Below are positions 1 through 6,366 of a stretch of 6,405 nt of DNA, one piece after another (position 1 is the first letter of the stretch; each line of letters begins with the position of its first letter). A model generated the notes under the pieces. The model searched no databases, was not told the origin of the DNA, and saw only the letters and a list, made by a program, of their open reading frames with translations. The stretch is from Planctomycetaceae bacterium. GTDB taxonomy: Bacteria; Planctomycetota; Planctomycetia; Planctomycetales; Planctomycetaceae. The stretch is from the NCBI GenBank assembly GCA_016765335.1, contig JAESQE010000510.1, positions 1 to 6,405 on the forward strand, in the 5' to 3' direction. Position numbers and translations under genes: made by a program.

Positions 1-25
1 CTGTTTCATTCATCTTTTCTATGTA

Positions 26-604
26 TTACACGGTAACGGGTTCGACATCCAGCAGTTTACAGATACGAGCCATTAGTTGGTCGGTTTCAAATGGTTTCTG
101 CATGAACTCATTGGCACCAGCTTCTTTGAGTTCATCAATTTTTTCGCGTTCAACCATTCCGCTGATGCAGATGATTCGAACGTCATCCATTGATTTATCG
201 TTACGGACTCTTTGGCAAACTTCTTTTCCGTTGATATCAGGCAGCATCACATCGAGAATGATAATGTCTGGATGATACTCTTTAACCATCATCCCAGCAT
301 CGAAGCCGTTATTGGCGACGCGAATGTCAAACCGGCCATCAGCTAGCATGACGTCACGGATCAGTTCGACCAGTTCGACATCATCATCAACAATCAGGGC
401 TTTACGTTTGCCACTTTCTAAAGCGTCGGTCGGGATCCCGTTTTCTTTCATGAACCTGAAAAGAATGTCTCGGGGAATACGCCTGAATCTGGAACCCGGT
501 ACTCGAAATCCTTTGAGCTGACCGGAATCGAAACAGCGTATGATTGTTTGTTGGCTTACTTTACAGATTTTGGCTGCTTCGCCAGTCGTAAAAACGGTTT
601 TCAT
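26..604 (-). CDS. Helix-turn-helix / response-regulator receiver protein (HTH-REC)
   Basis: A 192-residue protein with two domains. Residues about 4-50 form an excisionase/MerR-type winged helix-turn-helix (FTTGEAAKICKVSQQTI, then GxLKGFRVPGSRFRRIPR), a DNA-binding module. Residues about 66-188 form a CheY-like receiver with a complete phosphorylation site: acidic pocket D73/D74, phospho-acceptor D118 in IILDVMLP, S148 as the switch Ser/Thr, and K170 in QKPF. It is therefore probably a cytoplasmic phosphorylation-controlled DNA-binding regulator. The domain order is the reverse of ordinary response regulators, which carry the receiver first; I recall this HTH-REC arrangement as common in planctomycetes. 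The ATG start is supported by an AAGGA Shine-Dalgarno sequence (complement of 614-618) 9 nt upstream. No partner histidine kinase lies in the window, so it is an orphan here. It is transcribed away from the polyphosphate genes, and its DNA target and kinase are unknown. Confidence 0.93.
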   Translation of the reverse strand: MKTVFTTGEAAKICKVSQQTIIRCFDSGQLKGFRVPGSRFRRIPRDILFRFMKENGIPTDALESGKRKALIVDDDVELVELIRDVMLADGRFDIRVANNGFDAGMMVKEYHPDIIILDVMLPDINGKEVCQRVRNDKSMDDVRIICISGMVEREKIDELKEAGANEFMQKPFETDQLMARICKLLDVEPVTV

Positions 605-1289
605 GTCGTTCCATCCTTAGTTCTTGGTTGTGACAAAGAGCTCCCTCGCTCAAACAGACCATCTGGTCGTTTTGCCATCAATCAAAGCAGGCAATCGACT
701 AGAATTTACTGAGGAAGATTCTTTACCAGGAATTACCCCAACTCGTTTTGTTCCAAACAATTGCGAGATGAAGCGGTCCACTCATTCCATCGATATGTGA
801 CCTTGGTTTCATTTTGCTGTGCGAGATGCCGTAAGTTGCAAACACAGAAGTGAAGCCAAAACAGTAAACAAATGAACAAGATGTCGCTCTTCGCTTCTTA
901 TCCATTTAGCGTAATTGTATCTAAGCTCTCATATTGGTCAATAGGACTTTTCCTATCTATATTTGTCTGTCTTTTTATCCCCTGCACTTTAGTCATACCG
1001 CGGAAGTTTCTGAATCCCCGTAGAATACCAAGTGTGCGTGTCTTGTTTGAGTTATCCAAACGGAAAATATTTCAAAATAATACCTATGTTGATTCGCATT
1101 TCTCAGGTTGAAGACCGAGAATAGAGGTCTGTGGTGTTTTATACGTATTCGCGTATTTGTTTGCGTGTTGACTGTTTCCTAAGTCCTTTTCACGACAGGG
1201 CCACGAGTGAGAGCTTCACGCAAGAATTAATTGAGCAGGCCTTAATTTAAGTCAGGCAAGAATGTCTACCCTCCGCCCGCAATGTTTTT

Positions 1290-1316
1290 TTGAATTAATA
1301 GAGGTTCCTATATACT
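1290..1316 (+). promoter_or_regulatory. Candidate promoter for the ROK-ppx operon
   Basis: TTGAAT (1290-1295) and TATACT (1311-1316) resemble sigma-70 -35 and -10 boxes with a 15-bp spacer, shorter than the usual 17. If the -35 is read as TTTTGA at 1288-1293 the spacer is 17. The -10-like box lies about 70 bp before the preferred start codon. Most of the -35 and spacer overlaps the repeated element end, so the element may supply part of the promoter. Planctomycete promoters are poorly defined, so this is only a candidate. Confidence 0.3.
1293..1308 (-). repeat. Inverted copy of the MITE-like element end
   Basis: The reverse complement of this stretch, GGAACCTCTATTAATT, is identical over 16 bases to 3994-4009, the left end of the MITE-like element between ppx and ppk1. 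The two copies are in opposite orientation and bracket the ROK-ppx gene pair. The match stops sharply on both sides. The sequence to its left, including a GC-rich patch, may belong to a different element sharing this terminus; no second terminus was found upstream. Confidence 0.7.
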
Positions 1317-1373
1317 GAAATCCGTTTTCCAACGGTTTGTAAATGTTGGCGAAAATGGGTGGAATTACTACGC

Positions 1374-1379
1374 AGGGAG
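1374..1379 (+). promoter_or_regulatory. Ribosome binding site that favours the GTG start at 1386
   Basis: AGGGAG sits 6 nt before the GTG at 1386. The upstream in-frame GTG at 1359 has no purine-rich Shine-Dalgarno sequence before it. The ROK fold also begins immediately after the 1386 start (VGKRYWIGFDLGGTK). Both points favour the shorter protein. Confidence 0.6.
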
Positions 1380-1385
1380 AGACTC

Positions 1386-2366
1386 GTGGGAAAAAGATAC
1401 TGGATCGGCTTTGATCTGGGTGGCACCAAAATGTTGGCAGCAGTGTATGATGAGCAATACGAATGCCTGGGGAGATCACGTAAGAAAACAAAGGGTTTCC
1501 AGGGTGAAAAGGCCGGCTTGGATCGCGTTGTCAAATGTATCCATGATGCGATTAACGATGCGGACCGTAGTGTGGATGATCTTCAGGCAATTGGAATTGG
1601 ATGTCCTGGACCTGTGGACCCTGGCAAAGGGATTCTGCTTCAGGCGCCGAATTTGGGCTGGAAGAATGTTCCGATCTCTGCGGAGTTATCCAAGGAATTT
1701 GACAAGCCGGTTGTTTTGACAAATGATGTTGATGCGGGTGTTTTTGGAGAATATCGCTTTGGGGCCGGAAAAGGTGCAAAGAGTTTACTGGGAGTATTTC
1801 CGGGAACTGGCATCGGTGGTGGTTTTGTTTATAACGGAGAGATATTCCAGGGGGCTAATATTTCCTGTATGGAGATCGGTCATATTCCAACGATCCCGAA
1901 TGGTCCGATTGCTTCAGCTGGTTTGCCGGGGTCGCTAGAGTCTGTTTCGAGTAGGCTTTCTATTGCTTCGCTTGTGGCTCAGGCAGCTTACCGGGGGGAA
2001 GCTCCTTTGATTGTAGAACAGGCAGGGACAGACCTTTCGAATATTCGAAGCGGTCTGTTGGCAGATGCAATAAAGCAGGAAGAACCGATTGTTACTGAGA
2101 TTATCAGTCGGGCAATTATCCAGTTGGGCAGAAGTGTTGCAGGTTTTGTGCACATGCTGGCTCCTGAGCGGATCGTGTTGGGTGGTGGTCTTGCAGAGGC
2201 GATGCCTGAATTCATGTTACAAAAAATACACGAGGGGATGCAGGAATGGTTGCTTCCAGAGTATCGCAAAGTGAGTGACGTTGTCGTTGCCAAGCTGGGA
2301 GACGATGCCAGCGTGCAAGGAGCCGCTGCGTGGGCTCGTCATGTTCTTGAACAGAAAGCTAAGTAA
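1386..2366 (+). CDS. ROK-family sugar kinase (glucokinase-like) lacking the zinc-binding cysteines
   Basis: A ROK-family kinase of 326 residues from the GTG at 1386 (335 if the GTG at 1359 is used). ROK kinases phosphorylate hexoses such as glucose. Visible landmarks, numbered from 1386: phosphate-binding loop DLGGTK (10-15); GCPGPVDP (72-79); the catalytic Asp in TNDVDAG (ND at 113-114), followed by FGAGKG; second phosphate loop GTGIGGG (140-146); sugar-binding EIGH (163-166); adenosine motif PERIVLGGG (260-268); and SVQGAAA near the C terminus. The normal CGCGxxGCLE zinc loop reads ASAGLPGSLE (176-185), so all three cysteines are gone while His166 and the flanking residues remain. There is no N-terminal helix-turn-helix, which argues for an enzyme rather than a ROK repressor. 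It lies 11 bp upstream of the Ppx-like gene and probably shares its transcript. The context allows a polyphosphate-dependent glucokinase, but ATP-glucokinase or another hexose kinase is equally possible. Family certain, substrate not. Confidence 0.92.
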   Translation: MGKRYWIGFDLGGTKMLAAVYDEQYECLGRSRKKTKGFQGEKAGLDRVVKCIHDAINDADRSVDDLQAIGIGCPGPVDPGKGILLQAPNLGWKNVPISAELSKEFDKPVVLTNDVDAGVFGEYRFGAGKGAKSLLGVFPGTGIGGGFVYNGEIFQGANISCMEIGHIPTIPNGPIASAGLPGSLESVSSRLSIASLVAQAAYRGEAPLIVEQAGTDLSNIRSGLLADAIKQEEPIVTEIISRAIIQLGRSVAGFVHMLAPERIVLGGGLAEAMPEFMLQKIHEGMQEWLLPEYRKVSDVVVAKLGDDASVQGAAAWARHVLEQKAK

Positions 2367-2367
2367 A

Positions 2368-2372
2368 GAGAG
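2368..2372 (+). promoter_or_regulatory. Ribosome binding site of the Ppx/GppA-like gene
   Basis: GAGAG lies 5 nt before the ATG at 2378 and begins two bases after the ROK stop codon. The tight packing supports translation of both genes from one mRNA. Confidence 0.45.
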
Positions 2373-2377
2373 ATATC

Positions 2378-3982
2378 ATGTCGACAGATTCCCTCAAAAT
2401 TGAATCCGTGCCTGATGGTTCATTGGAGAAGGTCCGTCAAATTGCTGTGATTGAAATTGGTACCACTGCGATTCGTATGGCTATTGCAGAGGGAACATCA
2501 CAGGGAGAATTACGAACTCTTGAAAGCTTGAGGCAATCGGTAGCGATTGGGAACGATACTTATTCGACTGGTCGGATTTCAAGAAAGACCATCGAAATGT
2601 GCGTGGATGTTTTGCGTGGCTATCAGGAAAAACTACGAGAATATCGTTTGGAAGATGTAGAGAATATTCGAGTGGTTGCGACCAGTGCAGTTCGCGAAGC
2701 AGAAAATACGCTGAGTTTCATTGATCGGATCTACATTGCAACAGGCTGGGAAGTTGACGTGCTGGATGTTGCGGAGGTGCACCGTGTGATGTATCAGAGT
2801 ATTCAGTCGAGTCGTGAAAAGATTGATGGGTTGGGGCAGGATCGCTGGGTAATTGCAGAGGTTGGTGGAGGCAATACTGAATATTTATTGATGCATCATG
2901 GCGAGATAGAATCATCCAATGCCGTGCGGTTAGGATCTCTTCGTTTGCGTGCGTTACTTAAAAGGTATCATACCTCTGAGACACGTTGGCCGCAGTTGTT
3001 ACGCAATCATGCACAAAATGCATTAGCTGAAACACGGCTTTCAATTGGGGAGTTGCCCGTTAAACTGCTGGCTCTTGGGGGTGAAATGCGTTTCTTCATT
3101 GCCAAGACTCAAGGGGTCTTGAGTACCGAGAAGGCGGTTCGCTTGCAATTGTCAGATCTGGAAAAGTTCACCGATCAGATTCTCAATAAAAATGTGGATG
3201 AAGTTGTCAGAGAATTTAAGATTTCCCTGCTCGATGCAGAAACATTAGGGCCTGCGTTGGTCGCTAATATGGAGTTGGCTCATGCATTAAATGTTGACCA
3301 TTTGTACGTGCTTCCGGTGAGTTTACGCGATGGTTTGTTGCGTGAATTGATTGACCAGGATGTTTGGTCGGAGGATTTAGTCAATCAGATTGTTCGTTCC
3401 GCGGTTGATGTTGGTAGAAAGTTTGAGTTTGATGAAGCTCATGCACATCACGTAGTTCGGTTGTCAAAAATGCTGTTTAATCAGTTAGAGGAACTTCATG
3501 GTTTGGGCAGGCAGTACGAACTTCTGTTAGTGCTTTCTTCGTTGCTTCACGAGATTGGATTGTATGTTGGAACAAGTGCGTATCACAAACATTCTATGTA
3601 TTTGATTCAGAATTCAGAGTTGTTTGGTTTGAGTCGCAGGCAGTTGACAATTATCTCGCTGGTTGCCAGGTACCATCGTAGAGCATCGCCGAAATCGACG
3701 CACAATAGTTTTGCCAATCTTCGCAGGAAAGATCGTATAGCAGTCATTAAGTTAGCTGCTATATTGAGAATTGCAGTCGCGATGGATAGTTCTCGAAGTC
3801 AGCGGATACACGATTTTGAGTGTTCTGTTGATAGCCAGCAACTTTTGATAACGATTCCGGATCAAGCAGATCTTTCGATGGAGAAAATGATGATTCAGCA
3901 AATTGGAGGGCTGTTTCAGGATACCTTTGGGATGCGGATTCTTTTGCGTGGAGCAGGTGGAGCAGGCAGGAACTGGAATTGA
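2378..3982 (+). CDS. Ppx/GppA-family phosphatase-like protein with altered active-site residues
   Basis: A 534-residue protein, close to the full length of E. coli exopolyphosphatase (513). Residues about 21-320 form the actin-like Ppx/GppA domains: phosphate loop IEIGTTAIRM (25-34), VVATSAVREAEN (99-110), EVGGGNTEY (161-169) and LALGGEMRF (231-239). Residues about 335-534 form the HD-like C-terminal part of Ppx, with LLHEIG (389-394), YHKHSMYLIQNSEL (402-415) and RYHRR (431-435), close to the E. coli pattern. The family removes terminal phosphate from polyphosphate or from pppGpp in the cytoplasm. Here Asp of the first loop is Glu26, the residue aligned with the E. coli catalytic Glu121 is Val134 (in DVAEVHRVMY), and Asp of DIGGGS is Glu161. 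It may be a weak enzyme, an altered one, or a polyphosphate/(p)ppGpp-binding regulator. Cotranscription with the ROK kinase upstream is likely. Family assignment is firm; activity is open. Confidence 0.92.
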   Translation: MSTDSLKIESVPDGSLEKVRQIAVIEIGTTAIRMAIAEGTSQGELRTLESLRQSVAIGNDTYSTGRISRKTIEMCVDVLRGYQEKLREYRLEDVENIRVVATSAVREAENTLSFIDRIYIATGWEVDVLDVAEVHRVMYQSIQSSREKIDGLGQDRWVIAEVGGGNTEYLLMHHGEIESSNAVRLGSLRLRALLKRYHTSETRWPQLLRNHAQNALAETRLSIGELPVKLLALGGEMRFFIAKTQGVLSTEKAVRLQLSDLEKFTDQILNKNVDEVVREFKISLLDAETLGPALVANMELAHALNVDHLYVLPVSLRDGLLRELIDQDVWSEDLVNQIVRSAVDVGRKFEFDEAHAHHVVRLSKMLFNQLEELHGLGRQYELLLVLSSLLHEIGLYVGTSAYHKHSMYLIQNSELFGLSRRQLTIISLVARYHRRASPKSTHNSFANLRRKDRIAVIKLAAILRIAVAMDSSRSQRIHDFECSVDSQQLLITIPDQADLSMEKMMIQQIGGLFQDTFGMRILLRGAGGAGRNWN

Positions 3983-3991
3983 ATTGTCTTC

Positions 3992-4110
3992 AGGGAACCT
4001 CTATTAATTGAATTCCAGAGCTTCTTGTAGACAGTTTGATGAAAAATAGGTTAAAAACCCCCTCTAGCTCCCCCTTCGTAAGGGGGAGAACCAATGATTA
4101 GAGGTTCCCT
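3992..4110. mobile_element. 119-bp MITE-like repeat element between ppx and ppk1
   Basis: The ends form a 12-bp perfect terminal inverted repeat (AGGGAACCTCTA at 3992-4003 and its complement at 4099-4110), with further partial pairing inward. The interior has no open frame and holds a strong GC hairpin. Small size, terminal repeats and lack of coding fit a miniature inverted-repeat or other non-autonomous element. No clear target-site duplication is visible at either edge. It starts 9 bp after the ppx stop and fills most of the gap to ppk1, so it may have been inserted into an ancestral polyphosphate operon. A second copy of the left end lies upstream of the ROK gene. Confidence 0.65.
4068..4088. 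repeat. Perfect 9-bp stem hairpin inside the MITE-like element
   Basis: CTCCCCCTT and AAGGGGGAG pair perfectly around the 3-nt loop CGT; an outer GGTT (4049-4052) / AACC (4089-4092) pair could extend the fold. In mRNA this would be very stable and could slow or stop transcription or protect an mRNA end. No T-run follows on the plus strand, so it is not a standard intrinsic terminator for ppx. On the minus strand a TTTTT lies about 12 nt downstream. Confidence 0.6.
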
Positions 4111-4140
4111 TAATGCCTCACCGTTTTGTGTCAGGCATTA
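4111..4140. promoter_or_regulatory. Inverted repeat upstream of ppk1
   Basis: TAATGCCT (4111-4118) and AGGCATTA (4133-4140) form a perfect 8-bp inverted repeat with a 14-nt spacer, ending 40 bp before the ppk1 ATG. It starts at the base immediately after the MITE-like element. It may be a regulator's operator or a leader hairpin in the ppk1 mRNA. There is no T-run after it, so it is unlikely to be a terminator. Confidence 0.4.
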
Positions 4141-4180
4141 TCCTATTGACTAAAACAATCACTTGAAATCGAGATTTGTA

Positions 4181-6283
4181 ATGTCTGAGAAGACTAGGCG
4201 TTTTATTAATCGGGAACTGAGTTGGCTTCAGTTTAATCAACGGGTTCTTGATGTTGCGTTGTCTGCGGAACAGCCGTTGCTGGAACGTGTAAAATTCCTG
4301 GCGATTTCAGCATCAAACCTGGATGAATTTTTCATGGTTCGCGTGGGTGGCTTGCAGCTGCTGACACGTAAAAATGTGCAGGCTACTGATTTTGCGGGGA
4401 TGACTCCGGAGGATCAACTCAATAAAATTCGCGAGCGTGTTCGTCGCATGCTGACTGACCAGTATCGTTGCTACAATGAAGACTTGGAGCCGGGATTGTA
4501 TGCTCAGGGGATTTGCCGGGTGAAGCCTGATGATTTGACGCAATCACAATCTCGTTTCATCAAGGGGCGTTTTGAAGAAGAAATCACCTCTGTGCTTTCT
4601 CCGATTGCTTTATGGCCAGAAGAGTCTGTGCCGATGTTTCCTGAACCTGAGCTTTGTGTTGCAGTCAGATTGCAAACAAAAGAAGGAGCCGAAGAACCAT
4701 TTCGCTATGTGCTGATTCCGTTAGGGAAACAATTGCCTCGGTTTCTGACATTGCCTTCGGAAAAGGGATACGATTTTATGCTTTTGGAAGATGTTGTTGC
4801 GATGAATGTGCAGCGATTTTTTCCAGAGGAGTCGGTTGTCGAGGCGATCTCGTTTCGTATTACCCGAAATGCTGACATGATTGTGAGCGAAGATGTTGCC
4901 ACAAGTTTTATGGAAGAGATGGAGCAACTACTCCAGGATCGTAAGGAGAGTCACTGCGTGCGGCTTGAATTGGATTCGCAAACATCAGCTACGCTGCAAG
5001 CTTTTTTGACACAAGCCTATCAAGTTTCCCCTGCGGATGTGTATCAGGTTGATGGGCCTTTGGACCTTTCTGGAATGATGCCCTTGTCTGGGTTGAAAGG
5101 CTTTGAGGAACTTGTGGAGGAACCTTGGAATTCGCATATAAGTTCGGATGTAAATTCGAATGAAACAATGTTCGAGCAAGTTCCAGAGAAAAATATTTTA
5201 TTGCTGCACCCCTACGAAAGTTTTGATCCGGTTGTTCGATTTATTGATGAGGCAGCCGACGATCCGGATGTCCTTTCGATTAAGCAAACGTTGTATCGAA
5301 CAAGTTCGAAAAGTCCCATTGTCGCAGCTTTGATGCGGGCTGCTCAAAGTGGTAAGTATGTGACCGTGATTGTGGAGTTGAAAGCTCGCTTTGATGAAAT
5401 GCGAAACATCGAATGGGCGAAGCGGTTGGAGCGTGAAGGAGTGAATGTGATTTATGGAGTGCGTCGGTTAAAGACTCATTCAAAAGTGTGTGTGATTGTT
5501 CGTCAGGAGCCACAGGGAATCAAGCGATATGTGCATTTTGGGACGGGTAATTACAACGAAAAGACAGCTGGTCTTTACAGTGATATTAGCTATTTGACCG
5601 CAGATCATGATCTTGGCGACGATGCGGTTTCATTTTTTAATGCGGTCACGGGGGGGTCTCAGCCTCAGGACTTTCATAAAATTGAAGCCGCTCCGTTGGG
5701 ATTGAAGCCCAGGTTGCTGGAAATGATTGGAGTGGAAATTGATCAAGCTTCGCGTGGCGAAAAAGCATTTATTCGTACGAAGGTCAATTCCCTGGTCGAT
5801 CCGGATATCATCGAAGCTTTCTACCGAGCCTCGGCAGCTGGCGTTACCGTTCAGCTCAACATTCGAGGCATTTGTTGCTTGAGGCCTGATGTTCCAGGTT
5901 TGAGTGAGAACATTGAAGTCATCAGTATTATTGACCGTTATCTGGAGCATGCCCGCGTCATGCACTTCCATCATGGTGGAGATGATCGCGTTTTGATTTC
6001 CAGTGCAGACTGGATGCCTCGGAATCTCGAACGTAGAATCGAATTGCTTGTGCCTATTGATGATAAACAGTGTCAATTACGATTGATTAAAATTCTGCAA
6101 GTTTACTTTCAAGACAACGTGAAGGCAAAACGCTTGAATGCCCAGGGAGTCTACGTGCCTGTTGATACCTCCGGGATTCCGTTTCGTGCTCAAGAGCATT
6201 TACAACACGAAGCTGAACTGCGTGCAAAGAACGTTCGCCAGGAACAAGTGACATTTTTTGAGCCTCATAAGTCTCCTTCGTGA
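4181..6283 (+). CDS. ppk1: Polyphosphate kinase 1
   Basis: A complete 700-residue Ppk1 (E. coli 688), which reversibly polymerises the gamma-phosphate of ATP into inorganic polyphosphate. Landmarks, numbered from the ATG: N-terminal domain RFINRELSWLQFNQRVL (7-23) and SNLDEFFMVRVGGL (45-58); head domain about 110-310; first phospholipase-D-like catalytic domain with LLHPYESFDPVVRF (341-354), LYRT (R373), ELKARFDE (R403) and the phospho-acceptor His433 in RLKTHSK; FGTGNYNEKTA (453-463); second domain with RGICCLRPDVPG (562-573) and His590 in DRYLEHARVMHF; SSADWMPRNLERRIEL (607-622). All expected catalytic residues are present, so the enzyme should be active. The ATG is preferred over an in-frame TTG at 4163, six codons earlier. 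The ribosome binding site is weak (GAG at 4171-4173). It follows the Ppx-like gene in the same direction after 198 bp containing the MITE-like element, so it may have its own promoter. Confidence 0.97.
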   Translation: MSEKTRRFINRELSWLQFNQRVLDVALSAEQPLLERVKFLAISASNLDEFFMVRVGGLQLLTRKNVQATDFAGMTPEDQLNKIRERVRRMLTDQYRCYNEDLEPGLYAQGICRVKPDDLTQSQSRFIKGRFEEEITSVLSPIALWPEESVPMFPEPELCVAVRLQTKEGAEEPFRYVLIPLGKQLPRFLTLPSEKGYDFMLLEDVVAMNVQRFFPEESVVEAISFRITRNADMIVSEDVATSFMEEMEQLLQDRKESHCVRLELDSQTSATLQAFLTQAYQVSPADVYQVDGPLDLSGMMPLSGLKGFEELVEEPWNSHISSDVNSNETMFEQVPEKNILLLHPYESFDPVVRFIDEAADDPDVLSIKQTLYRTSSKSPIVAALMRAAQSGKYVTVIVELKARFDEMRNIEWAKRLEREGVNVIYGVRRLKTHSKVCVIVRQEPQGIKRYVHFGTGNYNEKTAGLYSDISYLTADHDLGDDAVSFFNAVTGGSQPQDFHKIEAAPLGLKPRLLEMIGVEIDQASRGEKAFIRTKVNSLVDPDIIEAFYRASAAGVTVQLNIRGICCLRPDVPGLSENIEVISIIDRYLEHARVMHFHHGGDDRVLISSADWMPRNLERRIELLVPIDDKQCQLRLIKILQVYFQDNVKAKRLNAQGVYVPVDTSGIPFRAQEHLQHEAELRAKNVRQEQVTFFEPHKSPS

Positions 6284-6366
6284 AGTCGGTGATTCAGTTA
6301 CTATTAAATGTCAGCTGTCTTACTCGAATTCAAAATGCCAAGAGGGAACATGAGAAAACAGGTAGT

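Larger units (their letters stand above)
605..1358. other. Long intergenic region between the HTH-REC gene and the ROK gene
   Basis: About 750 bp without a convincing gene. The left end carries the ribosome binding site of the minus-strand regulator and a short dyad (GACCA-TC-TGGTC, 657-668) that could be an operator, although nothing else supports this. The middle (870-1110) is AT-rich. It has an open frame of 79 codons (872-1111, plus strand) with a hydrophobic stretch, but no Shine-Dalgarno sequence and no recognisable family. A weak dyad (AGACC 1112-1116 / GGTCT 1126-1130) follows that frame. From about 1200 to 1310 the sequence is more structured: an imperfect palindrome (GCCT...AGGC, about 1238-1256), a GC-rich patch at 1268-1281, and a repeat end that recurs between ppx and ppk1. 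Its boundaries suggest the remains of a non-coding mobile element, but I found no matching left terminus. Confidence 0.6.

Noticed and set aside
723..905. Minus-strand open frame of 60 codons in the 605-1358 spacer
   Set aside because: Short, no recognisable motif, no convincing ribosome binding site, and composition unlike the real genes in the window.
872..1111. Plus-strand open frame of 79 codons with a hydrophobic segment (residues about 20-42), a possible small membrane protein
   Set aside because: There is no Shine-Dalgarno sequence before the ATG, the DNA is AT-rich (which makes phenylalanine/leucine/isoleucine runs by chance), and no family is recognisable. A weak dyad after its stop is not enough support.
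1359..1385. Upstream GTG start for the ROK kinase adding nine residues
   Set aside because: No Shine-Dalgarno sequence precedes it, while the GTG at 1386 has AGGGAG at good spacing. It cannot be fully excluded.
3428..3700. HD-like region of the Ppx-like protein as a novel fusion to a phosphohydrolase
   Set aside because: The LLHEIG...HKHSMYLIQNS...RYHRR pattern matches the normal C-terminal part of long Ppx proteins such as that of E. coli, so it is the standard architecture.
3977..4014. Direct repeat AATTGAATT (3977-3985 and 4006-4014) as a target-site duplication of the MITE-like element
   Set aside because: The second copy lies inside the left end of the element rather than beyond its right end, so it does not flank the insertion.
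4068..4088. Hairpin as a rho-independent terminator for ppx
   Set aside because: The stem is strong but followed by AACCAATGA rather than a T-run on the plus strand.
4163..4180. Upstream TTG start for ppk1 adding six residues
   Set aside because: The ATG at 4181 directly precedes the conserved N-terminal Ppk1 sequence, and the extra residues show no family similarity.
5630..6076. Minus-strand open frame of 148 codons inside ppk1
   Set aside because: It lies wholly opposite the strongly conserved second catalytic domain of Ppk1, so it is a shadow of that gene.
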